Notes under the pieces: model-generated | Seen by the model: only the letters and a program-made list of their open reading frames with translations | The model's database searches: none | Told to the model about the DNA's origin: nothing | Shown here: piece after piece, positions 11,701-32,660 of the stretch | Layout: each line of letters starts with the position of its first letter | Numbering within the stretch: the stretch's first letter is position 1 | DNA from: Pseudisothecium myosuroides | Lineage: Eukaryota; Streptophyta; Bryopsida; Hypnales; Lembophyllaceae | Reading direction: 5' to 3' | Assembly: GCA_951799445.1 (NCBI GenBank) | Contig: OX637292.1 | Coordinates: forward strand, 15,131,296-15,195,295 | Length of the DNA: 64,000 nt | Made by a program: the position numbers and the translations under genes

Positions 11701-14240
11701 TCAGTTGTATTTTAGTCTTTCATTTGTGTTAAATATATACATAAAATTTAAAAAGAAATGCAATTTTCCAGTGTCAGCACGTGTGTCTGAACTGAACTGG
11801 TTAGCCGTTCTCCACCAGTTTCTCCACGTCTCCTCCAAGTCAGGGTACGTTACGACGCTCCATACGTTGCAGCAGTACAGCCTGCTAACTTCAGAAACCG
11901 AGCTAGCTAAGCTTAGCTGCAGCATCGATCCCCAGTCCTCGCAACTTCCTCCAATTAATTATATATTCAGTTAATCGATCCATACATGCCTCCGCCAATT
12001 CCAGCATTCAGTTCCCCAGGCCAGTGACTAGATCCTCTGAACTGCATGAATGGACCTCGCGTAGCCTGCCTAGCTCTCAGGTTGGATTCATCAGCTAGTT
12101 GTGCATGAGTAGGGAACAGGATGAATGGGGAATTCCAGATTCCAGACCTGGCCTGAGTGGAGTGCAGTGCTGCAAGTCTGCACCGTTACTACGATTATTA
12201 TAATAGCATAGGATTGCGTTCGATCAGCGAATCCTATCATCACCTGCACACAATGCAGCATGCCCATTCTAGCTACTGTACCAACTGGATCTCCTGATCG
12301 AGTGGCAATCCAGTGCAATTGGTCAGACTGATGCATGAGCTAGCTAGATATATAGCTAGAGTGGGAGACAAGTTTTTTCGGAATCTTTGGATCTTGTCAT
12401 TGACGGTAGTGGGTGAAGTCAACCAGAGTCACGTTTCAAATCCATAACATACGTACGTTACTACTTCACGTCTCGAGCGGAAGAATGGAATCGTCTACCT
12501 CTTTTTCCCATTTTGAGAGCTCTGGCTCACATCAGCTACTGTAACTAGCTGCGATTTTTGTTTTTTGTTTGAAAAGTGACGGTGCTTTCATAAAAACAAA
12601 GACAAAGAGAGAAACAAACAAGCTAGCTTCGATTTCAGCTCTGAACTTCTTGACAGCATCCAAACGGAGCCAGAAACGCATTCTGTAGAAGTGGGCGCAT
12701 GTACGTCATGCATGCATGGTGAACGAAACCGATATTTCGTTAAAATGGCGGTATTCCACAAACTTGGCCGTGCGGTCTGAAATCTATATCAGACTTAGAA
12801 ATGAATAGAAAAATGGCGAATGGAATTACCTCCACTAAATTTCCCATGCAGTCAGAAAATTATGAAATCTGATGTGTAAAGTTAAAAGGTTTATATGGCA
12901 TGGGCACCCTGAATCGCTCTTGGAATGAATGCAGAGAGAACATTTTAGGTGGATGCATGCATACCTTACACACTCATCACTTCATCAGGTAAGGTTGGAA
13001 TGTTGCAGTCGATCTGGGCAACCAGATGCATGCACAAGATGGAATATTTACGCGCTCCACGCCAGTAGGCGACTGATCCGGAAATTCCCTGGAGGAATAA
13101 CTTATACCTGTAGCGTAAATTAGAATGCTAAGGTGGTGATATATTCTCTCGAACATGTAGCGACTCGGATTTTGACAAGTGTAAATAGCAGCCAACATGT
13201 CAGCGTGATCTCAGTATGTTAATGTGGAAAACTGGCAATTCATGAATCTCATTAAGTTAGATATGCTGAGTCGAACTTCATTAAGCCGATTTAGTACTAG
13301 CTAGCTAGGTATAAATACTCATGCAGAGTGGTGACCTAGTACGTAGGTAGTAAGATATTTTAGCTCGTGCAATATCCTTATTTCAGTCCGAGTCCATGCA
13401 TCTCCCAACTGTACGTATGAACTTTTTAACTAATTTAATCAGTATTTTAGTACAGCTAGGCAGAAGCTTTAGTTTATGGTTTTCGACGGAAATTGCATTC
13501 ACGCGTACCGGTATATTCACGTGCCCGTCATGAGTATTCAAGCTCGTGTGTTCTTTGTACTTTCAAGCACTTTGTACTCGATCTAGAAACCCACTCAGTG
13601 CAAGTTCTGGATGCTGAAACCAGAGAATGAAAACCCTGTTTAGTGAATAAACCCTGGTTTTGGAGAATCGCCAGTTACCGGTAAACTTCAGGAGAGAGGA
13701 ACTTATCTGCCTCAACATGAAACCAATCGATATCGATTGCCAGAAACGTAAGCAAAATTTTTGCGGATAATTGATAATATTCAGAATGCTCACTTCAATC
13801 GTTTCATCTTCCTTGACCGCATTTGAAGATGGCAATGCTTGTCCTTTATTAGCTCAAGTCAACAGTGTCAAAACTTAATCTCAACCCGATTCTCAATTAT
13901 CTTGATGACATTGCACCAAACGTCAATTTCTTTAAATTGGCGATATTCCATTACTTTGGCGCGGTTCTGCATACACACCATACCTCACCAACATACACCT
14001 CCCACAATCCCCTCCAAACAGCACTAAATCCAAACTCTCATGTTCACATATTGCCATGATTGCTTCTCAAACGATTCTGTCACATTAAAATTGAACAAAT
14101 ACCAACCACTTCAAAGACATTGCCACTCAATCACGGTTGGATGTGCTATCACTCATTGTGCTCAATTGTCTCATGTGGAACCACACATATACCATCCATA
14201 ACACAACTAAAAGAACAATTCCACATTCCAATAATTGACA
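11701..14240. other. Mixed-composition gene-free block
   Basis: GC content rises between about 11.8 and 13.6 kb, with many CTAGCTAG-type palindromes, but no open frame above about 90 codons looks coding. Segments at 12735-12760 and 13925-13955 share a motif (TTAAAATGGCGGTATTCCA or similar) with the repeat end at 21680-21700, suggesting remnants of a dispersed repeat family. Confidence 0.4.
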
Positions 14241-14245
14241 TCCAT

Positions 14246-14396
14246 AGGAAGAATGGGGAGGTGTTACCCTTCCCCGGTATTCTTTTGTAGGGTGTTACTT
14301 CATCCTCCAATGACTTTCTGCTTCAAGAAAGTCAAGGGGATGAAGTTACACCCTACAAAAGATTACTGGGGAGGGTAATGCCTCCCTGTTCTTCCT
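14246..14396. repeat. 151-bp near-perfect foldback (MITE-like hairpin)
   Basis: The two ~75-nt arms are nearly complementary over their full length: the left arm starts AGGAAGAATGGGGAGG and passes TTTTGTAGGGTGTTAC, and the right arm has the inverse GTTACACCCTACAAAA and ends TTCTTCCT. The loop is only a few bases. Arms this long and uniform are typical of foldback MITEs; a young miRNA-type precursor is an alternative. No clear target duplication is seen. Confidence 0.75.
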
Positions 14397-17300
14397 CTGA
14401 TCAACTCATCAAGAAATCACTATAGAACATCAAGAACATTGCTATCAAATACTCCACATACACACCAATATACTTCTCCATAAAAGAAAGCTTGAAAACA
14501 ACCCTAACTTCAATATTTCTTAAATTCTATCTTTCCAAATCCCTCTCAAAAACACCTTCTTGAACTCATCACTAAATACTATCATATTTTACATATAATT
14601 AGTGCACAAAGTCTATTCTCTAATGAGGATTTATAGTCTAGGCATCATTCTTCAATTCTCTTGGAAAATTGTCATGGGATCCGATATGAAACAAGTTCTT
14701 AATGTATGAGAGCCTATAAAAATGGTCGGAGTCACTTCTCTTTTAGGCTTCATTTAGCAATCCAATGAAGCTAATTAGTCTTATCCTCTATTCTCACATG
14801 CCAGTCTTCGGCTTAGCGTTGTCTTGTCGGATAGATTTTGGAGTTTGGTCGTCATGTTGTCTAAATGACGTCTAATGTCGCGTATGACAATTGTCAAGTA
14901 TGAGTGACAATCTTGTCTAATAAGGCCCTATTTAACAGCCGAGATAATTTTAAAATCTACTTTAAATATGACCCAAAATGTTGAATCCAATAAGTGTATA
15001 TTGAATTGAGATACTTCAATGAAATGAAACATTAATATGTCAAGATCAGAAACAAAAAGTGCTTTATTTAAAAGTCAATTTTGAAGTTGACTCTACTAGA
15101 CAAATGGAGGGGCTCATGTCCATCTATGACGTCGAATTTGTCGAGTTGTCGCCGTGTCGGGGAAGACAACCATGCTTCGGCTGTACACGGGGTCCTCATG
15201 TGATGATCTGTATTTTTAATTTTTTCTAAAGTTAAGCATTAGGCATTGAGCTTGCTCTTTTTGTTCAAAAATAATAAATAGCAAATCCTCACCTTTGGTC
15301 CAAAGCCAATTTTAACTCCTAAAATTCCTTTGGAATTTTGAACCCTTAAAATGCTAAAAAATAATGGCCATTTTGTGTCAAGATTTTTCTATGATAAAAA
15401 AATTAAACTATAACAATTCATAGTTGCCACCATAAGATCTTAATCTCAACTTCATGAAGATTGGAGCATTTGCACATGCAAAAAAAATTCAAACTTAAAT
15501 TCTTTACCATTTGTGAAATCTACTAACTCAAAGTTAGTACTAAAAGTGGAAAGTATTTTTTTTTCACTATGCCCCGTGGAGGTATTTCAACTTCAAAATT
15601 CAATGAGAATCAAACAATTATATTGAGTTTAGTTTGCATCTTTTAGTCTGATGTAAAACCAAAACTTACTTTATTTCTTTTTGTGAATCTATTTTGTAAA
15701 AAAACTTTTAGAACATTGCATTTTTATAATCCCTTTGAAAAGATAAAAACATCCAAAAACATCAATAAATTCATCAAAAATTCAAAAATGCCTTTTTCTA
15801 CCATCTAGATGATTGGTGAAGAGTTGCATTGTAACAACAAAATGTGAGAAGAAAAAAGAATTCAAAAAAAGTTCTCAAACACAATTTTTATGGCCTAAAC
15901 CATGATTTTTCATTCCATTGCCTTCAAGGAAGAAGATCCTCATGTGTCAAAAAAATTGTGCCAATTCCTCACAAGTCCTTTGATAATTGCAGAAATTGAA
16001 TTTTCAAGGCCAAATCACCCAAAAACTCATAGAAAATGCATCCAAACTCACGTGTGTGCAAATTATATTTTTGGATTTGTATCAAAAACCTGCATCCAAA
16101 AATAAAATTATGTGCACTTGTAAACTAGTCAAAAGTCAAACCACAGCAGCTAGCCAAAATCTCAGAAGTCAGAAACCACAATGTGGTTGCAACTAAGGAA
16201 TTTTAAGGTTTAAACAAGAATTACAGAAACGTTACGTCTAGTGTGTGCCCTCACTGCCCTAATCAGTTGCCTAGAGCCAGGTGCGTGCAAACGTGCAGAC
16301 GTTGTAGATTATCTGTGATCGGTCCGTCCGGACTACGTCCACCAGGTCCTTGGGGTAAAACATGCCTGCCTTGGGCTTGGCAATGAATTGTGTTCTCCTT
16401 CTGGCAGTGCATTACAACTTCTTTTCAGTTAGCAGAAAACAAAAAAACAATTGTACAATATAATGGTTCCCTTCTTTGAATTTAATCCCTGCATCGAAGC
16501 TCGAAGTAACCAGTGCTCTTTGATCGATTCTGTCTCTTACCAACTCAACAACGGTACGCTTTTGAATATTTCGCACTGCCTCGTCCCTTCCGTCTCAGAA
16601 TTAGTGTGCGCTCCTTCAAAAAGGAAAAGAGAGTAACTCTGGTCGTATGACTATCGTGAAGGAAGAGCTAGTCTGTTGGGGATAGTTCTACTATCCAAGC
16701 CACAAAGGCATACGTAGCGGGTGCTATCCTTGGTGCCCTCCTTTCACTTGTTCACTTGTATTTTTTCTTCTCTCGAAGAGTGCACATTGTGACTTTTTCA
16801 AAAAATTAATAAAAAAACTCTCTCTCCCTCCTTGCACATTGGAAACTTCAGCCCACCCTCCTGGCGTTTATTTTCTCAGTCCTGGCAATGGGACTAGCTC
16901 TAATAAGTTCTGAATTCTCTGGTTTTCTTCTAACTTTCCTTGGGGATTTTGCGCCCAAACAAAAGAACATTGCAGATGAAGTGTGCATGCATCTGGTTAA
17001 GACATACATACAGAAATAGACAGAATCGAATATCGAACAAAGCCCCATCGACTGCAGCAGCAGTGCAGGTAGCAATGCAAGTGAGCTGCCCCTCCGTGAT
17101 CCCCGGGTGAATGTCGTCTGGGCCTCGGGTACAGCGTGATAACGTTATTATTACTGACACATTCTCCTGTGATTGGCCTTGTTCCATGCCTACCGTAGTA
17201 CCGTTTCCTGCATGGCCTAAATATATTCAGCGGAAAGTGAGGGCCGCAAGGTGCGGCGCGGAATCTCGAGGGGGGGCGGATTTGGTGGTCCGTCAACAGT

Positions 17301-18016
17301 GAGCTGGGAATGAAATCCCAGTGCCAACGTATGAACGTAAGTTACACGTACTTATTATACATGTTCATGCAATCATCGATCGAATTGAGTGACTGGGAGG
17401 CCGTTCGCGGATGGGCTGCAAGCGGAAACTGTCTAGCGAAAAATGTGGTTACTGTGGAATGAATTCTTTGGTGCATGAATTCATTTGTTGAATTTTGAGA
17501 ATTGCGTTCCTTTGGGACCTGGATTCATGATTCTCTTGCAGTCTTGGCTGGAGAAGCTGTGCTGATTGTTTCCTATTAGTGAGGGAGCAAAACTAGTGTC
17601 ACCTAGTTTGTAGTTCTGTAATTTTATTGAGTTGTGAAAAATGTTAAAGGAATGCTTCGGCGACTCATATCGCGTCCTTTGGTTCTGTGCACAGAAAACT
17701 CATATCGCGTTCCCAGTGATGATTGCCGGCGAGTCTCATATTTCCCTGTGTATGTGTAGGTGCGACATGTGTCCAAAATTACTGTCATTAGTAAAGTTTT
17801 TTTATAGGTGTCAAATTTTAAAGTTCAGTAGGAAAAGTGAGACTCACTGGGAATCAACACCGGGAATGCAATATGAGTTTCCTCTGGTGTACCGTTTCGG
17901 CGTTTCCTCATTCAATGGAAACTGTCCATGTATTTCAAAAAACAAAAACTAGTGTCACCTACTCAATTTTCACAATTTTATTAATGTCCACAGGAATACG
18001 AATATTTCAACCTACA
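14397..18016. other. Gene-free block
   Basis: AT-rich to about 16.2 kb, then moderately GC-rich to 17.6 kb. Overlapping short frames on the minus strand at 16848-17296 disagree with each other and show no domain. No gene could be supported. Confidence 0.4.
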
Positions 18017-18930
18017 TTAACCCCTAAAATACCAAGGCATTTTTTGGCTCTGGAACCATTGAAAATTGCCATTTCTACTGCCATCACTCAAGAAACCAAA
18101 AAAAAATTTAGAATCTAACCGTAGGATCTTGTACTTCACTTGTCTCAAATTATGTGGTAAAAATTTCAAGAAATTTGACCGTTCCGATTGGAAGATATTA
18201 GCATTCAAAGTTGGAGAAAAAAAGTTTTTTTGAACTATTTCTTGCAATTTCAGATGACTTTGACGGCCATTTGTGGATTTTTTTTGCACTACACACCATA
18301 AAGTTAAATTTTTTTTATGTTGAACATTTGAGTTGAGAGTTGGAGAAAAAAATTTCAGCACATCAAAACTTGATTTTCACATATAAAAAATTTGTTAAGT
18401 AGAAGTAGGTCCAAAATTGATTGAAACACTAAATTGTTAACAGCTCTTAGATGGAATTAAAACACCATAATCCCAATGGTGGGATTGTTCTTGCAATCAA
18501 ATTAAATTTGGCCTCATGAAAAAAAAAAATTGAAAAAATTTGAAAATTGCATTCAAAAATGAATTCTATAAGTTGTTTATTGAGGAAGATGCTTCAATTG
18601 CCCCCAAAACAAGATTGTCCATAACTTTTTCATTATTTTTCCAAATAGAATGAATCAAAGTTTCAGATGTAAACAAAAATATGATCTTTGAGAGAGAAAA
18701 AAAATTTAATCGTTTTTTTTTCTGCCTGACGAATTGCTTTTTTGCTTTAGGATGGCATAATTTTTGCTCCCAGGCACCAGTTGAAAAAAAATTATACTTT
18801 TAGAATGCTCATGTGATTTCCTATCTTCAAAAAAAGTTTCAAAAAATCAAGTCAAAATTTGAGGCCACACGGGCCTGCCCAAAATCTCAAGTGTCCCCTG
18901 AGGGGACGGCTTTGATACTTTAGGGGTTGA
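18017..18930. mobile_element. piggyBac-like non-autonomous element, copy 1 (~0.9 kb)
   Basis: Left boundary TTAA followed by CCCCTAAAATACC; right end ...ATACTTTAGGGG followed by TTGA (a decayed TTAA). It is collinear over its whole length with 41450-42375: shared landmarks are CCAAGGC near the left end, the run CTAACCGTAGGATCTT at 18115-18132, AACTTTTTCATTA-type sequence in the middle, and the 13-bp palindrome TCCCCTGAGGGGA near the right end. Terminal inverted repeats starting CCCCTAAA and TTAA flanks are piggyBac hallmarks. No transposase frame, so non-autonomous. Confidence 0.75.
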
Positions 18931-21670
18931 TTTAAAATAACGTGACTTTGGTAAATTAATGTCAATTGCACTAATTGGACAAATCAGTGTAGTGATTTTA
19001 CTTTGCGGTCTTTCTCTTTCTTTTTCTGTTTTGAATCAAAAGGGACAAGAATCCATTGCACGTTTTCTCTGTAACCTTGATTTATGAAATTTTGAGAAGT
19101 AATTTTCCTTTGTGACCGTGATTCATGAATTTGTTTAGAGGTGGATTTCCTTCGTAATCTTCATTCATGAGTATTTGGAGAAGTGGTTTTCTTTTGTGAC
19201 CTTGATTTATGAATTTATTCAATGAGAGGTGGTTTTTTCTTTGTGATCTTCCTCCTTTGTTGATTTAGGAATTAATCTTTTGAGAATTGACTTTGCGACA
19301 AACTAGACTTTTTGGCGTGAGAAAGAAATGGACAATGATTTCCGCAAGTGACCTTGGATTCCATTACCCACGTCGAGGGTTGCTATTATGTGAGCCTAGG
19401 AGTGTGAGCTCATGAGCATAGAAGACTATACACCTATGTTATAAATCTCTATATTATAGGAACCTTCAATGATTATTGTGTAACTATCTTATAGATACCT
19501 ATATTATAGGTGTTTATACTATAAGCAATTTCAATGGTCAAGGATATCTACTTATATATACGCTCAAGGTTTACATACTTGCATTTTTATATTCACATAC
19601 TAGCATCGTTGCTTTGAAGTTAAATAAAACCTAACCAAGTTGCTATTTTTAGTAGTTTATATTTTTGAAAAAAATATTTTTGAAGTCTAGTTTAGCACTT
19701 TAGCATCAAAAATCTAATTTTGAAAATAATCGATTATGATTTTTTTATTTAAGATTTTGTGCAAGGGTGTCCATTGCAATCTTGACTTTCTGTAGTCGGT
19801 TGAGGGTTCTTGGAAATGAACCTCAAATACACTAGATCTTAGAGAAAAAATCACATTAGAAATTCATTTAAAAAAATTGTAGAGTAGATTTTGAAAAGCC
19901 ATAAATTGATAGGGGTCATGCATGTTAGGTCCTTTAGCCTCATATTTTTTTGGTGACCAACTTTTTAGATTTGACATGTGAAAAGTGGATTGAAAGATTT
20001 CAAATTACTTTTGCAGTTTTAGCACTCTCATGATTGAATATTATAATCTTCCAATCCACAAGTGATTTTTTTTTTTTTTTCCTATGTGATCTTTGACATG
20101 TCTAGTTTGAATTTGTAAGGTTACAATTTAAAAAAAATTGATACAGCTTATCAAAATGTTGTCTTTTTGTTCAATTTAGAACAAATTCCTAGAAGCTCAG
20201 AAAAGGCCTTGGGCATCTAGGGGTTAAGAAAAGCCAAATTTTTTACCTTTTGTTTGAAATACATTAATATTTCTTTGCATATAAAATAGTTTAGTAATTT
20301 ACCATTTAGTATTAAGTACACACACCATGAGGATGCTTGTCCTATAAATTTTTGTAATCGTCAAGTTGATGCATTTAAAAGATTATAATGTTTGTGTGTG
20401 TGCAGCTGACAATTAAAAAATTATATACTCCCTCCACCTTGAATTAAATGTCCCATTTTATGAAAGTCTATAAGATTAAAAAAGAAACTCTAATTTTTTT
20501 ACATTAAATTTAGGTATTTGAAATTTAAAAAATAGAATTAAGACTTTAGAATTGAGGATTTATAGCTACTATTTCAGGATTTAGGATTGCAAAATTTAGG
20601 ATTTTTTTTGTCTTTTCATCATTTTTTTATTGCATGATCAAAATTATAATGAAAATCAATTGTGGCAACAATTATAAGGTGCCGCTTAAAGGAAAAGATG
20701 CTTAGAGTGCATTGAAGAAATACCTACTCACCTCCCTTGTGATGCACACATTGTCCAATGTGTTTGTGAAGCAGTACAAGGTATTGTAGATACGTGATTT
20801 GGAACAAAACAACAACCAAATGGAGCACTTAATTTGAGACATAGGGATTATTATACATGAGCTTTGTTGTCATTTATAATTTTCAATGATTTTTTGAAGT
20901 CATGCTTGTTGAGATTTTATAGTAATATAGTAATATGCGAAGAATTACACAACAAACTAAAACTGCTTATAATTGGGCTAGGATATGAGAAATAGAAGAT
21001 ATGGAAATTATATCCGCTCTTTTTGTTGGTTTTGGGTTAAATTACACTCAAATGGACCAACACCCTTACTTTTCAAGAAAAAGACTAAAGCCTTTTTTGA
21101 CAATTCCTCCAATTTTTGAATTTTTGAATTACATCAATGATATCATTTTTATAAAAAATTTACAGATGGATGATGTAACAATGCATCTATTTGGTAATTT
21201 GGAGACAAAATTCAATTGGAAAGATCCTCAGAAGGACATAAAACATTTGTTGTAAGATTGAGGTCAATGTCTACATTACAATACAATGATTTAAAAAAAT
21301 AGTTTTATCCAGATTTTTCCTACTTTTCAAGCATATACTTGTCCATACGATTTTTAATGATTAAGTCTTGTACACAGAATAGGAATTTTTTTTAATTAAT
21401 TAATTAATTGTTGGTAAATTTTTTTCCTTTTCAAAAAACAAATTTAAACAATCAATTTTTAAAGTAGTCCATAAAGTTTTACATTTCTTGACCCCTTTTT
21501 TGATCTATTTGAGTGTGATTTGATCCTTTGGGGATAATCTAGAAATTCTTTTAGGTCAGTTGGGAAGCACACTTCAAAATCTATAAAAAAAATTGTGTCC
21601 TACTAAAAAAAATAATTTCAATTGCTTTCACATTTTTTTACATTTGTCTTTTAACTTCTAAAGTCCTATG
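18931..21670. other. AT-rich gene-free block with tandem repeats and an element end
   Basis: 19066-19255 holds about four degenerate tandem copies of a ~60-bp unit centred on TTTGTGACCTTGATTTATGAA. A solo right-end-like sequence of the piggyBac-like family (CTTGGGCATCTAGGGGTTAA) lies at about 20207-20226. No gene is recognisable. Confidence 0.45.
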
Positions 21671-21674
21671 ATGG

Positions 21675-21964
21675 TGAATTTCATTAAAATGGTAGTATTC
21701 CATGTGTCATTTTCACACCATGACATTTAGGACAAATTTACATTACTAACATCTAGGTTAGTTATAGATTTCAGAAATTTGGGACAAACATAGATATCAG
21801 ATTGCATGATTTGAAAAACCTAGATTTTTGAAATCTACATATGTCCTAGATATTTGAAATCTATATCAATCCTAGAATTGGTGTAGATTTAGCAGTTCAG
21901 ACTGTGGGGTTTGAACTATAAAAAGTGCCAAATTAATAGAATATTGACATTTTAATGAAATTGG
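21675..21964. repeat. ~290-bp inverted-repeat element
   Basis: Bounded by a 15-bp perfect inverted repeat, AATTTCATTAAAATG at about 21677 and CATTTTAATGAAATT at about 21949, embedded in longer imperfect arms. The right end overlaps the degenerate left end of the adjacent piggyBac-like copy. Non-coding. Confidence 0.5.
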
Positions 21965-22672
21965 CCATGAAGGCAATTTTTTAGCCAAAAACTACTTAAA
22001 ACTGCCATTTTCAATACAAACAACAAAAAATTTTAACATTAATTTTTTTGGTATGTCCAACCGCAGGATCTTGCACTGGACTATTTTAAAAACGTGTAGG
22101 AGAAATTCATAAACTTTGGCCATATCAATCACAAGACATAAGCATTTGTAGTACGTGAAGAAAACAAGTTTTTTTGCTCCTAGCCTAACTAGATTATAAG
22201 GCTTCTTGTTTTGCGGGAAATTTGAGCAAATTCTTGAGAAAATAATGTATTGGATGTGTTTTTGAACTCAATTTTAACAAATTTTAGAAAAAAGAAGTTA
22301 TGCATGGTTTAGTTTGCTTTTTAGAACAATCTCTTTGTTGGAATTAGTGTGTTTTGATTCCATCTAATTTAGTGATGAGACAAATTTGATGTGTTTGTCC
22401 ATTGAATTCTTTTTCTTGGGATGGCTTTTGCATGGTTATTTTTTCCTTCCAAGACAATCTCCAATAAGCAATACTTGGAGTATTTGACTTTGAAAAAATT
22501 ACCCAAGGTTGAGGTTTGGTCCAAATCAAAAAAAAAATTCAGCTATAGAAAAATAACTTGACGAAATACTTGAGATAAATAAATAATTCCAAAAAATATA
22601 TTTTTGGGATCCAAGCAAACCCTAAAGTTGGGCAATGACCATAAAATGATTGATTGGGCATTTAGGGGTTAA
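21952..22672. mobile_element. piggyBac-like element, diverged copy 3
   Basis: Starts at a TTAA (21952-21955) and reads through landmarks of the family in order: GGCAATTTTTTAGCCAAAAA, TTAAAACTGCC, and a variant of the CCGTAGGATCTT run (CCGCAGGATCTT at about 22062). It ends TTTAGGGG followed by TTAA at 22669-22672. The left terminus is degenerate; no coding capacity. Confidence 0.6.
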
Positions 22673-23436
22673 CATAATTTGACTACGAGCTTCCAAAGTG
22701 GACTTTCTATTTCTAATATGGATATTTATAGGTTAATAAAAGGCCAATAAATTACAAATTTCTTTTTCTTCATGCCATCATAAATTTTGGCAAAGTCCCA
22801 ACAATTGAAAACCTTTAATCCAAATAACTCTAGATGGGCACAGGATTGATGTGGGATGGATACTTTGAAGAAAATGGAAATAAAGTAAGGTATCAAGTCA
22901 CCCATAATTGACACTAATAGCAATTAACTATATTTCCTATTATAAAATGTAAATTAGTTTTATTGGATCTTATTGGCAAATGCAAGCGGATTTCAATGCA
23001 CTTTCATATGCATTATTCTAAACATCTAAATAAGTTATGAAATTTTTAAGTATTGTTTGTTGGTGTACCCAAATTGACACAAGTGAAGGCTTTTCAACAC
23101 ACTTTCACATGCATTGTTTCAGTCACCATATGAGTAAGTCATGAAATTTTAAAATATTATTTGTTGGTGTACCAAAATTGGCACAAGGCTCTCCTAAGCT
23201 CTCATGTTTTGGATGTGTAATCTTGTGTCATCACCATATGAGTAAGTCATGAAATTTTAAAATATTGTTTGCTGGTGTACCAAAATTGACACAAGGCTCT
23301 CCTAGGCTCTCATGTTTTGGATGTGTAATCTTGTGTCATCTATATCTAGGTTTTAGTGTCATTTTTTGGTCCAAATGTAGGTGCACACCACATTCATGCC
23401 CCTCAAGATCATGTAGCATACTGAGATGAAGTACCG
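22673..23436. other. Gene-free stretch downstream of the IleRS gene
   Basis: AT-rich, with a local tandem repeat at 23123-23338 described separately. Nothing coding is seen. Confidence 0.4.
23123..23338. repeat. Two tandem copies of a 108-bp unit
   Basis: 23123-23230 and 23231-23338 are nearly identical head-to-tail copies starting TCACCATATGAGTAAGTCA and ending CTTGTGTCA. A more diverged partial copy lies just upstream (about 23020-23122), sharing ATTGTTTGTTGGTGTACC. Confidence 0.85.
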
Positions 23437-23779
23437 TACGTGAAGGTCTAATTTGGCACCTAAGTCGAAATTGGCACCTAAGTCGAAATAGTTTTTTTTC
23501 TCACATGCACATGGTTTCGATAGCAAGAACTATTGGTTTTAGAGATTCGGCATTTTCGCACCTAAATTTTTTTGTGTTTGGCAACTTCTACATTTTCTTG
23601 TTTTAGGAAACTTGTCATGCAGGGCTTAAAATGTGATGCAGGGTTTCAAAAATATTCTAAAATTCAGACAATATAGATGAAAAATTTCTGTGACATTTCA
23701 GACATTTCACTTGTAATATTCCAAACATTCAGACACTCCAAAAAATACTTAATTTATGTCTGAATCTGACCTTCACGTA
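23437..23779. repeat. MITE family B, copy 1 (TIR TACGTGAAGGTC)
   Basis: Ends TACGTGAAGGTC and GACCTTCACGTA form a 12-bp perfect inverted repeat. The interior is collinear with 60024-60350, sharing for example GTTTGGCAACTTCTA and ATTCTAAAATTCAGACA. A short internal duplication (GGCACCTAAGTCGAAAT twice) is present near the left end. Non-coding. Confidence 0.75.
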
Positions 23780-23860
23780 GGGTATAAAAGTATCAGAATT
23801 CGTGTTATACAATTGGAGGTGAAATAATCAGCTAACCATCTACTAAAAAAATGGGCTACC

Positions 23861-32660
<8,800 letters not shown>

